Positions 1 through 10,334 are shown, counted from the first letter of the stretch. The stretch: DNA of 64,000 bases from Pseudomonas sp. UBA2684 (GCA_002354655.1 DELY01000048.1:154701-218700); one strand, 5' to 3'. Program-made: numbers and translations. The notes: generated from the letters alone by a model not told the origin.

Positions 1-90
1 CAGTTTTCGAAGATTTTCGCGGATAAATCCGCTCCCACAACAACGCGGCTTCTCCTGCAACACGTAACAGGGACAAAAGCCATAAAAAAG
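1..90. repeat. Dispersed REP-type repeat, copy 1 (cut by the window edge)
   Basis: Positions 1-90 are nearly identical to about 44469-44557. Both copies contain the half-site GCGGATAAATCCGCTCCCAC followed by TCCTGCAACACGTAAC and CATAAAAAA, and both sit immediately 3' of a minus-strand gene terminator (cysS here, ppsA there). The GTGGGAGCGG...CCGCGA type of half-site is a known pseudomonad REP family. Only the right half of the usual inverted pair is inside the window. Confidence 0.75.
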
Positions 91-111
91 CCGCTCGAAA
101 GCGGCTTTTTT
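84..111 (-). terminator. Intrinsic terminator of cysS
   Basis: GCCGCT-cgaa-AGCGGC hairpin flanked by A and T runs on either side. It lies 16 bases beyond the cysS stop codon in the direction of transcription. Confidence 0.85.
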
Positions 112-126
112 ATGCAGGCAAACAGC

Positions 127-1509
127 TTACTCGGCCAGGCGCCAGGTCGTGGCACCCTTGCCGTCTTCGAGCACCACGCCCATGGCGGTGAGCTGGTCGC
201 GGATGCGGTCGGATTCGCTCCAGTTCTTCTCGGCGCGGGCTTGCAGGCGCGCGGCGATCAGGGCGTCGACTGCGGCGGCGTCGACCTTGCCAGCGGCGCC
301 GGCTTGCAGGAAGGTATCCGGCGGCAGTTGCAGCACACCGAGCAGGCCGGCCAGCTCTTTCAGCCGAGCAGCCAGACCAGCAGCGGCTTGCGGATCGCTA
401 TCGCGCAGGCGGTTGACCTCGCGGACCATCTCGAACAGCACGGCGCAGGCTTCCGGCGAGTTGAAGTCGTCGTCCATCGCCGCGCTGAAACGTTCGACGA
501 AGGCCTCGCCACCGGCCGGCGCGGCCTCGGGCAAACCGCGCAACGCATGATAGAAGCGCTCCAGCGCGCCTTTGGCTTCCTTGAGACTGTCTTCCGAGTA
601 GTTGATGGCGCTGCGGTAGTGGCTGGCCACCAGCAGGTAGCGCACCACCTCCGGGTGGTACTTCTCCAGCACCTCGCGGATGGTGAAGAAGTTGCCCAGC
701 GATTTGGACATCTTCTCGCCATCCACGCGTACCGCACCGGCATGCATCCAGGCGTTAGCGTAGAGCTTGCCGGTGGCGGCTTCGCTCTGCGCGATTTCGT
801 TTTCATGGTGCGGGAACACCAGGTCCGGGCCGCCGCCATGGATGTCGAAGGTCTCGCCCAAGCAGCAGGTCGACATCACCGAGCACTCGATGTGCCAGCC
901 TGGCCGGCCGGCGCCCCAGGGCGATGGCCAGCTCGGCTCACCTGGCTTGACGCCCTTCCACAGGACAAAGTCGAGTGGATCGTCCTTGGCTTCATCGACC
1001 TCGATGCGCGCGCCGATCTTCAGGTCTTCGATCTTCTTGCGCGACAGCTTGCCGTAGCCGACGAACTTGCCGACACGGTAGTACACGTCGCCGTTGCCCG
1101 GGGCGTAAGCGAAGCCTTTGTCGATCAGGGTCTGGATCATGCTGTGCATGCCGGCGATGTGCTCGGTGGCGCGAGGCTCCTGATCCGGGCGCAGCACGTT
1201 GAGACGCGCTTCGTCTTCGTGCATCGCGGCGATCATGCGCTCGACCAGCGCTTCGAACGGCTCGCCGTTGTCGTTGGCGCGCCGGATGATCTTGTCGTCG
1301 ATGTCGGTGATATTGCGCACGTAGGTCAGCTCATAGCCGCGATGACGCAGCCAGCGCGCGACCACGTCGAACGCCACCATCACCCGCGCGTGGCCGATAT
1401 GGCAGAAGTCGTAGACGGTCATGCCGCACACGTACATGCGCACGTGATTACCCACCAGCGGTTTGAGTTCGTCTTTGCTTTTGGTCAGCGTGTTGTAGAT
1501 CGAGAGCAT
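127..1509 (-). CDS. cysS: Cysteinyl-tRNA synthetase
   Basis: Cytoplasmic class I aminoacyl-tRNA synthetase that charges tRNA-Cys. The 460-residue length is normal for bacterial CysRS. The N-terminus [10 protein letters not shown] is typical; the zinc ligand Cys28 is followed by HIGH at 37-40, and KMSKS (in [11 protein letters not shown]) and the zinc-site segment GWHIECS are present. I chose the ATG at 1509 rather than the upstream in-frame codon at 1536 because AAGGAA sits about 8 bases before it and CysRS proteins begin at this residue. It lies 70 bases downstream of glnS on the same strand, an arrangement common in pseudomonads, and is probably cotranscribed with it. Confidence 0.97.
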   Translation of the reverse strand: MLSIYNTLTKSKDELKPLVGNHVRMYVCGMTVYDFCHIGHARVMVAFDVVARWLRHRGYELTYVRNITDIDDKIIRRANDNGEPFEALVERMIAAMHEDEARLNVLRPDQEPRATEHIAGMHSMIQTLIDKGFAYAPGNGDVYYRVGKFVGYGKLSRKKIEDLKIGARIEVDEAKDDPLDFVLWKGVKPGEPSWPSPWGAGRPGWHIECSVMSTCCLGETFDIHGGGPDLVFPHHENEIAQSEAATGKLYANAWMHAGAVRVDGEKMSKSLGNFFTIREVLEKYHPEVVRYLLVASHYRSAINYSEDSLKEAKGALERFYHALRGLPEAAPAGGEAFVERFSAAMDDDFNSPEACAVLFEMVREVNRLRDSDPQAAAGLAARLKELAGLLGVLQLPPDTFLQAGAAGKVDAAAVDALIAARLQARAEKNWSESDRIRDQLTAMGVVLEDGKGATTWRLAE

Positions 1510-1579
1510 CACGATTCCTTGGAAACCACGGGCCAATGCGCTGGCCCGTGTTTAGTACGGCATTCGAACCTCCCGGGCA

Positions 1580-3244
1580 TCAGGCCCAGGAGTCACGCAG
1601 GGTCACGGTGCGGTTAAACACCGGCGCCCCCGGCTTGCTGTCTTTGCTGTCGGCGCAGAAGTAGCCTTCGCGCTCGAACTGGAAGCGCTCTTCCGGGGCG
1701 GCATCCGCCAGCGATGGCTCGGCGCGACAACCGGTGAGCACCACCAGCGATTCGGGGTTGATGTTGTCGAGGAAGCTTTCGCCCTCTTCGGCCTTCTCCG
1801 GGTTGGCCGAGCGGAACAGGCGGTCGTACAGACGCACTTCACACTCGACGCTTTCAGCAGCCGGCACCCAGTGGATCACGCCTTTGACCTTGCGCCCTTC
1901 GGGGTTCTTGCCCAGGGTGTTTTCGTCATAGGAGCAGCGCAGTTCGACGATATTACCCGCGGCGTCCTTGATCGCTTCGTCGGCGCGAATCACGTAGCTG
2001 CCGCGCAGGCGTGCTTCGCCGCCGGGGGTCAGGCGCTTGAAGCCGGCCGGCGGGACTTCTTCGAAGTCGCTGGCATCGATATAGATCTCGCGGCTGAATG
2101 GCAGCACGCGCGCCCCCATGTCCTGCTTGGGATGGCGCGGCAGTTCAAGGTTCTCGACCTGGCCCTCGGGGTAGTTGGTGATCACGACCTTGAGCGGCTT
2201 GAGCACGCACATGGCGCGTGCGGCGGAGGCGTCGAGGTCTTCGCGGATGGCGAATTCGAGCATGCCGATGTCGACCACGCCACCGGCGCGGTTGACCCCA
2301 ACCATGTCGCAGAAGGTACGGATAGCCGCTGGGGTGTAGCCACGGCGCCGGTAGCCACTGAGCGTCGACATGCGCGGGTCATCCCAGCCCTGTACATGCT
2401 TCTCGTCCACCAACTGCTTGAGCTTGCGCTTGCTGGTGATGGTGTAGTTGAGGTTGAGGCGGGCGAATTCGTACTGACGCGGCTGCGCCGGCACCGGCAG
2501 CTGCTCAAGGAACCACTCGTAGAGCGGCCGGTGATCCTCAAACTCCAGGGTGCAGATCGAGTGAGTGATGCCTTCGATGGCGTCCGACTGACCATGGGTG
2601 AAGTCGTAGCTGGGGTAGATGCACCACTTGTCGCCAGTCTGGTGATGATGCGCGTGGCGAATGCGGTAGAGGATCGGGTCGCGCAGGTTCATGTTCGGCG
2701 ACGCCATGTCGATCTTCGCGCGCAGGGCACGGGCGCCGTCCGGGAACTCGCCGGCTTTCATGCGGGCGAACAGGTCGAGGTTGTCTGCCACCGAGCGCTC
2801 ACGGAACGGGCTGTTCTTGCCAGGCTCGTTGAGGTTGCCACGGTATGCACGCGCCTCATCCGGCGACAAGTCGTCGACATAGGCCTTACCGGCCTTGATC
2901 AGCGCGACGGCCCAGTCGTGCAACTGGTCAAAATAGTTGGAGGCGTAACGCTCCTCGCCGGCCCACTGGAAGCCCAGCCACTGCACGTCACTCTTGATCG
3001 CGTCGATGTATTCCTGGTCTTCCTTGGCCGGGTTGGTGTCGTCGAAGCGCAGGTTGCACTCGCCACCAAATTCCTTGGCCAGACCGAAGTTCAAGCAGAT
3101 CGACTTGGCATGGCCGATGTGCAGGTAGCCATTGGGCTCCGGCGGAAAACGGGTGATGATCTTCGCGTGCTTGCCGGTATCCAGATCGGCCTGGACGATG
3201 GGACGAAGAAAGTTAGCGGCGGCGACAGTTTCTGGCTTGCTCAT
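1580..3244 (-). CDS. glnS: Glutaminyl-tRNA synthetase
   Basis: Class I synthetase charging tRNA-Gln in the cytoplasm. The 554 residues match the family. The N-terminal signature FPPEPNG is followed by HIGH at 42-45, and the KMSKS equivalent appears as TSKRK. The C-terminal beta-barrel anticodon-binding region is complete to the end ([11 protein letters not shown]). The ATG at 3244 has AAGGA about 8 bases upstream. It is the first gene of a likely glnS-cysS unit. Its upstream region holds a short inverted-repeat element (3275-3416), so the promoter must lie within or just beyond that element. Confidence 0.97.
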   Translation of the reverse strand: MSKPETVAAANFLRPIVQADLDTGKHAKIITRFPPEPNGYLHIGHAKSICLNFGLAKEFGGECNLRFDDTNPAKEDQEYIDAIKSDVQWLGFQWAGEERYASNYFDQLHDWAVALIKAGKAYVDDLSPDEARAYRGNLNEPGKNSPFRERSVADNLDLFARMKAGEFPDGARALRAKIDMASPNMNLRDPILYRIRHAHHHQTGDKWCIYPSYDFTHGQSDAIEGITHSICTLEFEDHRPLYEWFLEQLPVPAQPRQYEFARLNLNYTITSKRKLKQLVDEKHVQGWDDPRMSTLSGYRRRGYTPAAIRTFCDMVGVNRAGGVVDIGMLEFAIREDLDASAARAMCVLKPLKVVITNYPEGQVENLELPRHPKQDMGARVLPFSREIYIDASDFEEVPPAGFKRLTPGGEARLRGSYVIRADEAIKDAAGNIVELRCSYDENTLGKNPEGRKVKGVIHWVPAAESVECEVRLYDRLFRSANPEKAEEGESFLDNINPESLVVLTGCRAEPSLADAAPEERFQFEREGYFCADSKDSKPGAPVFNRTVTLRDSWA

Positions 3245-3274
3245 GGGGTCCTTGGCGAGTGCGGGGCACGATTC

Positions 3275-3416
3275 AGAGCCTGTTCACACCCTTGCGAGCT
3301 AGAGCTAAACGGTGGCGAAAACAGCCGAGGAAGCGGAGTTTACGGATGTAAATGAGCATTCCAAGGTGGTTTTCAACGCCGTTTAGCCAACGCGCAGCAG
3401 GTTGTGGACAGGCTCT
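3275..3416. mobile_element. MITE-like element A with terminal inverted repeats
   Basis: The left end AGAGCCTGTTCACAC and the right end GTTGTGGACAGGCTCT are imperfect inverted repeats bounding 142 bases with no coding capacity. The internal stretch 3337-3382 (AGTTTACGGATGTAAATGAG onward) is strongly similar to the reverse complement of 7215-7260 in element B. Non-autonomous repeats of this sort are common in pseudomonad intergenic DNA. It separates glnS from ppiB and fills most of this 314-base gap. Confidence 0.6.
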
Positions 3417-3481
3417 CAGGGTAGGCCGGCTTATACAAAGCGCTTATCATAGCCGAAGCTGTCAACCCCCTGACAGGCCTT

Positions 3482-3545
3482 AGAGCCGGCTCAATACCTA
3501 CTGCGCACCGCGAGAGATTGGGCCGGCTCTTGGATTTTTCGACAG
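3482..3545 (+). promoter_or_regulatory. Terminator-like hairpin just upstream of ppiB
   Basis: AGAGCCGGC (3482-3490) pairs perfectly with GCCGGCTCT (3532-3540), followed by TGGATTTTT. The loop is about 41 bases and contains no gene. It ends 14 bases before the ppiB start, so it could act as an attenuator or insulate ppiB from upstream transcription. No function is assigned. Confidence 0.4.
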
Positions 3546-3558
3546 AGCGATTACCAAC

Positions 3559-4053
3559 ATGATCAAGCTGCACACCAACCACGGCGTCATCACCCTCAAC
3601 CTGTTCGAAGACAAAGCCCCGGAAACCGTGGCCAACTTCAAGCAGTACGTGAAAGACGGCCACTACGACAACACCGTTTTCCACCGGGTGATTAGCAATT
3701 TTATGGTCCAGGGCGGCGGTTTCGAGCCGGGCATGAAGCAAAAAGCCACCCGTGCCACCATCAAGAACGAAGCCAATAACGGCGTTTCCAACACAATCGG
3801 TACCGTGGCCATGGCTCGCACCATGGAACCGCATTCGGCCTCCGCGCAGTTTTTCATCAACGTCGCTGACAACACCTTCCTCGACCACAGCGCACCGACC
3901 GTGCAAGGCTGGGGCTATACCGTATTCGGCGAAGTGGTCGAAGGCATGGACGTAGTGACCAAGATCAAAGGCGTTGCCACCACCATGAAATCCGGCCATC
4001 AAGACGTCCCGGTCGACGACGTGATCATCGAGCGCGCCGAGATCGTTGAGTGA
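3559..4053 (+). CDS. ppiB: Peptidyl-prolyl cis-trans isomerase B (cyclophilin type)
   Basis: Cytoplasmic cyclophilin that speeds isomerisation of X-Pro bonds in folding proteins. The 164 residues form a single cyclophilin domain with no signal peptide. The catalytic arginine lies in [15 protein letters not shown] and the second conserved block in [11 protein letters not shown]. The gene ends GTGA, and the GTG of lpxH overlaps the TGA, so the two are translationally coupled. The Shine-Dalgarno sequence is weak. PpiB rather than the exported PpiA is indicated by the missing leader peptide. Confidence 0.95.
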   Translation: MIKLHTNHGVITLNLFEDKAPETVANFKQYVKDGHYDNTVFHRVISNFMVQGGGFEPGMKQKATRATIKNEANNGVSNTIGTVAMARTMEPHSASAQFFINVADNTFLDHSAPTVQGWGYTVFGEVVEGMDVVTKIKGVATTMKSGHQDVPVDDVIIERAEIVE

Positions 4054-4775
4054 TCCTACTGATCTCCGACTTGCATCTTGAAGAGGAGCGCCCGGATATC
4101 AGCCGGGCGTTCCTGCATTTCCTGCAGACTCGCGCCATCCACGCCGAAACCCTGTATATCCTCGGCGACTTCTTCGAAGTGTGGGTAGGCGACGACGCCA
4201 TCAGCCCTTTTCAACGCTCGATTGCTCAGTCCCTGCGCCAATTGAGCGACAGCGGCACGCGCATCTACCTGATGCACGGCAACCGCGACTTCATGATTGG
4301 TCGGGAGTTTTGCCGCGAAGCCGGCTGTACCCTGCTGCGCGACCCCAGCGTGATCGAACTGGCCGGCGAGCCGGTGCTATTGATGCATGGCGATAGCCTG
4401 TGCACCCAGGACCCAGCCTACATGCGCCTGCGCCGTTGGCTGCGTAACCCGCTGAGCCTGTTCATCCTGCGCCACCTGCCATTGGCCACCCGGCACAAGC
4501 TGGCGCGCAAGCTGCGCAAGGAAAGCCGCGTACAAACTCGCCTGAAAGCCGGCGACATCGTCGATGTCACCCCTGCCGAAATACCACGTGTGATGGCTGA
4601 TAACGCCGTGCGCACGCTGATTCACGGCCACACCCACAGGCCTGCCCTGCACAAGCTTGAGGTGGATGGCCAGCCCGCGCGGCGTATCGTTCTGGGCGAC
4701 TGGGACAAGCAAGGCTGGGCCTTGCAGATCGATGAACAGGGTTACCAACTGGCGCCCTTTGCGCTGGACGCATGA
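4050..4775 (+). CDS. lpxH: UDP-2,3-diacylglucosamine diphosphatase LpxH
   Basis: Lipid A biosynthesis hydrolase acting at the inner face of the cytoplasmic membrane; it converts UDP-2,3-diacylglucosamine to 2,3-diacylglucosamine 1-phosphate (lipid X). The 241 residues carry all calcineurin-type metal-site motifs: [29 protein letters not shown] and HGHTHRP. The start is GTG inside the ppiB stop (GTGA overlap). A strong terminator follows 15 bases after the stop, closing the ppiB-lpxH unit. Confidence 0.96.
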   Translation: MILLISDLHLEEERPDISRAFLHFLQTRAIHAETLYILGDFFEVWVGDDAISPFQRSIAQSLRQLSDSGTRIYLMHGNRDFMIGREFCREAGCTLLRDPSVIELAGEPVLLMHGDSLCTQDPAYMRLRRWLRNPLSLFILRHLPLATRHKLARKLRKESRVQTRLKAGDIVDVTPAEIPRVMADNAVRTLIHGHTHRPALHKLEVDGQPARRIVLGDWDKQGWALQIDEQGYQLAPFALDA

Positions 4776-4790
4776 GCCTGCCTGCACCTA

Positions 4791-4820
4791 CAAAAAACGC
4801 CCTGATGGGCGTTTTTTGTG
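4791..4820. terminator. Bidirectional terminator between lpxH and miaE
   Basis: AAAAAACGCCC-tgat-GGGCGTTTTTT is a near-perfect hairpin with A and T runs on both flanks, placed between the convergent genes lpxH and miaE. Confidence 0.9.
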
Positions 4821-4846
4821 GGTATGGGACTATGTCTTGTCCAATC

Positions 4847-5452
4847 TCAGGCTGCCGGTACGCCGCTGTGGAAGCGAAATTCGCTGTCCGGGGACTCGAT
4901 CAACTCCTGCTCCACTGCCCTCACCCGCTCAATCGCTTGCGCCACATCCTGTTCGTCGCCGTATTGATAGGCCAACTTCAGATAACCCTGGAAGTGCCGG
5001 GCCTCGCTTTTCAGCAGGCCGAAGTAGAACTTGCCCAACTCCTCGTCCAGGTGCGGCACCAGCGCCTCGAAACGCTCGCAACTGCGCGCCTCGATAAAGG
5101 CACCGACCACCAGGGTGTCGACCAGCCGATGCGGATCATGGGTGCGCACCACTTTACGCAGCGCCGAGGCGTAGCGCGCCGCGGAGACCGGGCGTAAGCC
5201 GATTTTGCGGCGTTTCATGATGCGTAGCACTTGCTCATGGTGCACCAACTCTTCGCGCGCCAGACGCGACATCATGTTGATCAAATCGACATGGGTGCTG
5301 TACTTGGCCATCAGACTCAGGGCGGTGCTCGCGGCCTTGAACTCGCAGTTCTTGTGGTCGATCAGCAGGATTTCCGGGTTGGCCAAGGCGGCCTCGACCC
5401 AGGCGGCCGGCGTGCGGCAGCCGAGAAACTCGTGGATCTCCGGCAGGCTCAT
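4847..5452 (-). CDS. miaE: tRNA-(ms2io6A)37 hydroxylase MiaE
   Basis: Non-heme diiron monooxygenase that hydroxylates the isopentenyl group of ms2i6A at position 37 of tRNAs reading UNN codons. About 201 residues with ferritin-like four-helix ligand motifs: a Glu in NCEFKAAS, EExxHH in REELVHHEQV, a Glu in FIEARSCERFEAL and E-x2-H in SEARHFQGYL. I start at the ATG at 5452; an in-frame TTG two codons upstream is possible. Neither has a strong Shine-Dalgarno sequence. It is divergent from the stress-protein gene at 5692 across a 239-base region containing a nested palindrome. Confidence 0.93.
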   Translation of the reverse strand: MSLPEIHEFLGCRTPAAWVEAALANPEILLIDHKNCEFKAASTALSLMAKYSTHVDLINMMSRLAREELVHHEQVLRIMKRRKIGLRPVSAARYASALRKVVRTHDPHRLVDTLVVGAFIEARSCERFEALVPHLDEELGKFYFGLLKSEARHFQGYLKLAYQYGDEQDVAQAIERVRAVEQELIESPDSEFRFHSGVPAA

Positions 5453-5553
5453 GCGCAAGCCCCGTACGGACGCGGCACAAACAGTGAACGACGGTGAAAA
5501 AAATCGATTTCAGGTAACACGTGTATAGGCTCACGCAAGTAGATAAACACCCT

Positions 5554-5601
5554 GGCTGTTCTGCCGGGCGGGCCATTATACGAATGGCCGCGCGAACAGC
5601 C
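5554..5601. promoter_or_regulatory. Nested palindrome in the miaE / usp divergent region
   Basis: The outer arms GGCTGTTC (5554-5561) and GAACAGCC (5594-5601) enclose the inner arms GGCCATT (5571-5577) and AATGGCC (5583-5589). All pairs are perfect. Position between two divergent starts suggests an operator or a leader hairpin. No known regulator consensus was recognised. Confidence 0.45.
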
Positions 5602-5691
5602 AGCCATGCCGTTGAATACCGGTCAAGAACACAGTGCGGTTGTGGCATCTATAGTTGTGTAAAGCCCAACTCACGTCACAGGGAGACGATC

Positions 5692-6555
5692 ATGCAAGCT
5701 ATCCGCAGCATTTTGGTGGTGATAGAGCCCGACAAACCAGAAGGTCTGGCGCTAAAACGGGCCAAATTGATCGCCGGGGTGACGCAATCGCACCTGCATT
5801 TGCTGGTCTGCGATAAAAAGAGCGATCACTCGGGATACCTGAAGGAGCTGTGTTCCGGCCTCGAACAGGAGGGTTACAGCATCTCCAGCCAACAGGCGTG
5901 GCACGAAACCCCGCACAGCACCATCGTGACCGTGCAACAGGCCGAAGGCTGCGGCCTGGTGATCAAACAGCACTTCCCCGACAACCCATTGAAAAAAGCC
6001 ATCCTCACCCCGGACGACTGGAAGCTCCTGCGCTATTGCCCGAGCCCGGTGCTGATGGTGAAAACCGAGAAACCCTGGGCCGGCGGCATCATCCTTGCTG
6101 CGGTCGACGTCGGTAACGCGGATGGCGAACACCGCACGCTGCACGCCAGCATTATCAGCCACGGCTATGACATCGCCGCCCTGGCCAAGGCCGAGCTGCA
6201 TGTCATGAGCGCTCACCCTTCGCCCATGCTCTCGGCAGGCGACCCGACCTTTCAGCTGAAGGAAACCATCGAAGCACGCTATCGCGAGCAATGTCGGGCG
6301 TTCCAAGCCGAATACGAGATCGCCAACGAACGCCTGCACATTGCCGAAGGACCGGCTGACGTGTTGATTCCGCAAATCGCCCACCAGTTGAATGCCGCTG
6401 TCACGGTGATTGGCACCGTGGCGCGAACCGGCCTCTCGGGCGCACTGATCGGCAACACCGCGGAAGTGACGCTCGACGCCCTGGAAAGCGATGTGCTGGT
6501 GCTCAAGCCAGACGACATCATTGCCCACCTGGAAGAGCTGGTTGCCCAACGCTGA
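5692..6555 (+). CDS. Tandem universal stress protein (UspE-like)
   Basis: Cytoplasmic protein of 287 residues built from two Usp (alpha/beta, Rossmann-like) domains, roughly 1-140 and 141-287, as in UspE. The second domain keeps a G-x9-G(S/T)-type nucleotide loop (IGTVARTGLSG...GNTAE). The start ATG at 5692 has a GGGAGA Shine-Dalgarno and begins with MQAIRSILVV, the usual first Usp strand; longer upstream reading is not supported. It is monocistronic and ends in a strong hairpin shared with the convergent DUF1289 gene. Such proteins are commonly induced by stationary phase or oxygen limitation. The partner or ligand is unknown. Confidence 0.9.
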   Translation: MQAIRSILVVIEPDKPEGLALKRAKLIAGVTQSHLHLLVCDKKSDHSGYLKELCSGLEQEGYSISSQQAWHETPHSTIVTVQQAEGCGLVIKQHFPDNPLKKAILTPDDWKLLRYCPSPVLMVKTEKPWAGGIILAAVDVGNADGEHRTLHASIISHGYDIAALAKAELHVMSAHPSPMLSAGDPTFQLKETIEARYREQCRAFQAEYEIANERLHIAEGPADVLIPQIAHQLNAAVTVIGTVARTGLSGALIGNTAEVTLDALESDVLVLKPDDIIAHLEELVAQR

Positions 6556-6563
6556 GCGCCGCC

Positions 6564-6602
6564 ATACGACAAAGCCGCCTTATTCAGGCGGCTTTGTCGT
6601 AT
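6564..6602. terminator. Bidirectional hairpin terminator
   Basis: ATACGACAAAGCCGCCT pairs with AGGCGGCTTTGTCGTAT around a five-base loop, a 17-bp perfect stem between the usp gene and the convergent DUF1289 gene. Confidence 0.85.
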
Positions 6603-6664
6603 AAATAGCCAGGTTGCCGCCGCTGCAAACGCGCAGCCGGCACGAGGGCGGGCAGCGCCTCGCT

Positions 6665-7141
6665 TCAAAGACGCGCGTGTAGGCCTTCGCGCAGAAAGCT
6701 CGGGGCGATGTAGCGCTCGTAATGCGCCTCGGAGAGCAGGAAGAACTCGCGATCGATGGCGTCGCGCAGCTCCGGCAAGGTCCAACCACGAAACTCCGGC
6801 AACAACACCATGCCGTAAGCCTCCAACTGGCTGATCACCCGCGCGCCACGGGCAATCAACTGGTAGGCCCAGCAATACGGCGACTGCTGTGGCACGAAGC
6901 GAATTTTTCGTTGTTCCAGCTGATTGCGCAGGCGCGCGGCGTCGAAAACTTCCAGCTTGGCCGCCATCACCTGCACCAATAGCACCTCCAGGCGCAGCCA
7001 GACGGCATATTTTTCCTCGTCGTTGTAGCCGTTCCAGTTGATCACTTCATGATGAAAGCGTTTGCAGCCACGGCACACCAAGTCACCGTAAACAGTTGAG
7101 CAAAGGCCGACACACGGGGTTTTGATGCGCTGGTTGGACAT
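6665..7141 (-). CDS. DUF1289 domain protein
   Basis: 158-residue cytoplasmic protein. The N-terminal DUF1289 region has the family cysteines in PCVGLCSTVYGDLVCRGCKRF followed by WN and EKYAVW, suggestive of a small metal-binding motif. The C-terminal 100 residues (helical, with LLPEFRGWTLPELRD) are the extension usual in Pseudomonas homologues. Starts at the ATG at 7141 (MSNQRIKTPC); an upstream in-frame start at 7177 would add 12 residues of poor quality. No clear Shine-Dalgarno is visible. Function is unknown for the family. Confidence 0.8.
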   Translation of the reverse strand: MSNQRIKTPCVGLCSTVYGDLVCRGCKRFHHEVINWNGYNDEEKYAVWLRLEVLLVQVMAAKLEVFDAARLRNQLEQRKIRFVPQQSPYCWAYQLIARGARVISQLEAYGMVLLPEFRGWTLPELRDAIDREFFLLSEAHYERYIAPSFLREGLHARL

Positions 7142-7182
7142 AACGAAGACAAACACACTAGGCGAACAAGCAGGCATCTTAG

Positions 7183-7366
7183 CAGGCCGCTGAAAAACTA
7201 CCTACGTTGCCGATACGGCGTTAAAACGGCCTAAAAATGCTCATTTACACCACGTAAACTGCGTTTTTGACTCATTACGTTCGCCCTGCGGCTGTTACTT
7301 CGCTGCGCTGCGTTGCGAGCGTTTTGCCTTGTCTCAGCTGCCTCGCCTAGATTTTTCAACAGCCTG
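7183..7366. mobile_element. MITE-like element B flanked by TTAG direct repeats
   Basis: The left end CAGGCCGCTGAAAAACTA and the right end TTTTTCAACAGCCTG are inverted repeats bounding 184 bases. TTAG occurs immediately outside both ends (7179-7182 and 7367-7370), consistent with a 4-bp target duplication. Positions 7215-7260 match the reverse complement of element A (3337-3382). No transposase is encoded. It lies upstream of both the DUF1289 gene and acnB. Confidence 0.65.
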
Positions 7367-7370
7367 TTAG

Positions 7371-7733
7371 CCTTTTGTCTAGGTCAGATCAGCCCTGTAT
7401 ATACCGGGGCTTTAGCTTAACTTTATGAAAGCTTTCCAGTAGAATCGGCCCGCCTTTAATAGGCGCCAATGTCCGTTGGAAGCTGTTTTCAAAGCGTCAC
7501 GAGCACAGTCGATCCTGCAGGTACGATGTTGGCGCCGGCGCTTGGAGCCCACCAAGTGTCCGCGCCAGCCCTCATCTACCCCGTCCTGCCGGCGTAAAAC
7601 TTTGAAAGCAGCTTCTGGAAGAAACCTCTGAAACCTCGGCTAAGCGGCTCATAAAGCCACGAAGCGCTTGGTTCAGGGTTTTCTGGATCGCGTCCCGGAC
7701 AACCCTTTGGGACCAATGATGAGGGTAATAACT
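7371..7733 (+). promoter_or_regulatory. acnB upstream region
   Basis: 363 bases without a convincing gene between element B and the acnB start. The sequence is less GC-rich around 7400-7450 and holds a plausible promoter zone, but I do not see a clear operator. GAGGG at 7720-7724 serves as the acnB Shine-Dalgarno. Confidence 0.5.
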
Positions 7734-10334
7734 GTGCTTGAAGCCTATCGCAAACACGTAGCAGAGCGTGCCGCTCAGGGTATCGTGCCCCAGCCGCTGA
7801 ACGCCGAACAAACCGCAGGCCTGGTCGAGCTGCTGAAAAACCCGCCCGCTGGCGAAGAAGCTTTCCTGGTAGACCTGATCACCAACCGTGTTCCGCCAGG
7901 TGTGGACGAAGCCGCCTACGTAAAGGCCGGTTTCCTTTCCGCGCTGGCCAAGGGCGAAGCCAAATCCCCTCTGCTCGACAAGAAGCGCGCCGTTGAGCTG
8001 CTCGGCACCATGCAAGGCGGCTACAACATCGTCACCCTGGTCGAGTTGCTGGACGACGCCGAACTGGCCCCGGTTGCCGCTGAAGAGCTCAAGCACACCC
8101 TGCTGATGTTCGATGCCTTCCACGATGTCGCGGAAAAAGCCAAGAACGGCAATGCTCACGCCAAAGGTGTGATGCAGTCCTGGGCCGATGGCGAATGGTT
8201 CAAGAACCGCCCGACCCTGGCCGACAAGATCAGCCTGCGCGTATTCAAGGTTACCGGCGAAACCAACACCGACGACCTGTCGCCGGCTCCAGATGCCTGG
8301 TCGCGTCCGGATATCCCGCTGCACGCCCTGGCCATGCTGAAAATGGCCCGCGACGGCATCGTGCCGGACGAGCAAGGCGTCACCGGTCCGATGAAGCAGA
8401 TCGAAGAAATGCGCGGTCAAGGCTTCCCGATCGCCTACGTCGGCGACGTGGTCGGTACCGGCTCCTCGCGTAAATCGGCGACCAACTCGGTGCTGTGGTT
8501 CTTCGGCGACGACGTACCTTATGTGCCGAACAAGCGCGCTGGCGGTTTCTGTTTCGGCAGCAAAATTGCCCCGATCTTCTACAACACCATGGAAGATGCC
8601 GGCGCACTGCCAATCGAATTCGACGTCACCAACATGCACATGGGCGACGTGATCGACCTGTACCCGCATGCTGGCAAAGTCACCAAGCACAACAGCGACG
8701 AAGTCCTGACCACCTTCGAAATGAAGACCCCGGTGCTGCTCGACGAAGTGCGCGCTGGCGGCCGTATCCCGCTGATCATCGGCCGCGGCCTGACCGAGAA
8801 GGCGCGTGCCGAACTGGGTCTGCCACCGTCCGATCTGTTCAAGAAGCCTGAAGCACCGGCTGAAAGCACCAAGGGTTTCACCCTGGCGCAGAAGATGGTC
8901 GGCAAAGCCTGTGGCGTCGCGGGCGTTCGCCCAGGCACCTACTGCGAACCGAAGATGACCACCGTCGGCTCCCAGGACACCACCGGGCCGATGACCCGCG
9001 ATGAGCTGAAAGACCTGGCATGCCTGGGCTTCTCCACTGACCTGGTGATGCAGTCGTTCTGCCACACCGCGGCCTACCCGAAGCCGATCGACGTCACCAC
9101 GCACCACACCCTGCCTGACTTCATCATGACCCGCGGCGGCGTTTCCCTGCGTCCGGGCGACGGCATCATCCACAGCTGGCTGAACCGCATGCTGCTGCCG
9201 GACACCGTCGGCACCGGTGGTGACTCGCACACCCGCTTCCCGATGGGCATCTCGTTCCCGGCCGGTTCCGGTCTGGTGGCCTTCGCCGCCGCCACTGGCG
9301 TTATGCCACTGGACATGCCGGAATCGATCCTGGTGCGCTTCAAAGGCAAAATGCAACCGGGCGTCACCCTGCGTGACCTGGTGCATGCCATTCCTTACTA
9401 CGCGATCCAGGCTGGCCTGCTGACCGTAGAGAAGAAAGGCAAGAAGAACGCCTTCTCCGGCCGCATCCTGGAAATCGAAGGCCTGGACAACCTGAGCATC
9501 GAGCAAGCGTTCGAGCTGTCCGACGCCTCGGCCGAACGTTCGGCTGCCGGTTGCACCATCAAGCTGTCGAAAGAGTCGATCACCGAGTACCTGAGCTCCA
9601 ACATCACCCTGCTGCGCTGGATGATCGGCGAAGGCTACGGCGATGCGCGCACCCTGGAGCGCCGTGCTCAAGCGATGGAAGCCTGGATCGCCAACCCGGA
9701 GCTGATGGTTGCCGATGCTGACGCCGAATACGCCGAAGTCATCGAAATCGACCTGGCCGACATCAAAGAGCCGGTGCTCTGCGCACCGAACGATCCGGAC
9801 GACGCCCGCCTGCTCTCCAGCGTGGCTGGCGAGAAAATCGACGAAGTGTTCATCGGTTCGTGCATGACCAACATCGGTCACTTCCGCGCGGCCGGTAAAC
9901 TGCTGGATCAGGTCAAGGGTCAGCTGCCAACCCGTCTGTGGCTGTCGCCGCCGACCAAGATGGACGCTCACCAACTGACCGAAGAAGGCTACTACGGCAT
10001 CTACGGCAAGGCCGGCGCGCGCATGGAAATGCCGGGCTGCTCGCTGTGCATGGGCAACCAGGCACGCGTCGAACCGAACTCCACCGTGGTCTCGACCTCG
10101 ACCCGTAACTTCCCCAACCGTCTGGGCGATGGCGCCAACGTCTACCTGGCTTCGGCCGAGCTGGCGTCGGTGGCGTCGATCCTCGGTCGCCTGCCGACCG
10201 TTGAGGAGTACATGGTCTACGCGAAGGAAATCGACACCATGGCAGCGGACGTTTACCGCTACCTGAGTTTCGACCAGATCGCCGAGTTCCGTGAAGCCGC
10301 AGCGAACGCTAATATCCCGGTCGTGCAAGCCTAA
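7734..10334 (+). CDS. acnB: Aconitate hydratase B (2-methylisocitrate dehydratase activity likely)
   Basis: TCA-cycle [4Fe-4S] enzyme interconverting citrate and isocitrate; AcnB proteins also hydrate 2-methyl-cis-aconitate. 866 residues, standard for AcnB: an N-terminal HEAT-like domain ([20 protein letters not shown]), the swivel domain before the catalytic core, and cluster cysteines in [11 protein letters not shown] and [13 protein letters not shown] use the GTG at 7734, which directly precedes LEAYRKH and has GAGGG upstream; the 22 extra codons before it do not resemble AcnB. A terminator follows the stop. Its methylisocitrate role may overlap with AcnD encoded at 49377-51968. Confidence 0.97.
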   Translation: MLEAYRKHVAERAAQGIVPQPLNAEQTAGLVELLKNPPAGEEAFLVDLITNRVPPGVDEAAYVKAGFLSALAKGEAKSPLLDKKRAVELLGTMQGGYNIVTLVELLDDAELAPVAAEELKHTLLMFDAFHDVAEKAKNGNAHAKGVMQSWADGEWFKNRPTLADKISLRVFKVTGETNTDDLSPAPDAWSRPDIPLHALAMLKMARDGIVPDEQGVTGPMKQIEEMRGQGFPIAYVGDVVGTGSSRKSATNSVLWFFGDDVPYVPNKRAGGFCFGSKIAPIFYNTMEDAGALPIEFDVTNMHMGDVIDLYPHAGKVTKHNSDEVLTTFEMKTPVLLDEVRAGGRIPLIIGRGLTEKARAELGLPPSDLFKKPEAPAESTKGFTLAQKMVGKACGVAGVRPGTYCEPKMTTVGSQDTTGPMTRDELKDLACLGFSTDLVMQSFCHTAAYPKPIDVTTHHTLPDFIMTRGGVSLRPGDGIIHSWLNRMLLPDTVGTGGDSHTRFPMGISFPAGSGLVAFAAATGVMPLDMPESILVRFKGKMQPGVTLRDLVHAIPYYAIQAGLLTVEKKGKKNAFSGRILEIEGLDNLSIEQAFELSDASAERSAAGCTIKLSKESITEYLSSNITLLRWMIGEGYGDARTLERRAQAMEAWIANPELMVADADAEYAEVIEIDLADIKEPVLCAPNDPDDARLLSSVAGEKIDEVFIGSCMTNIGHFRAAGKLLDQVKGQLPTRLWLSPPTKMDAHQLTEEGYYGIYGKAGARMEMPGCSLCMGNQARVEPNSTVVSTSTRNFPNRLGDGANVYLASAELASVASILGRLPTVEEYMVYAKEIDTMAADVYRYLSFDQIAEFREAAANANIPVVQA

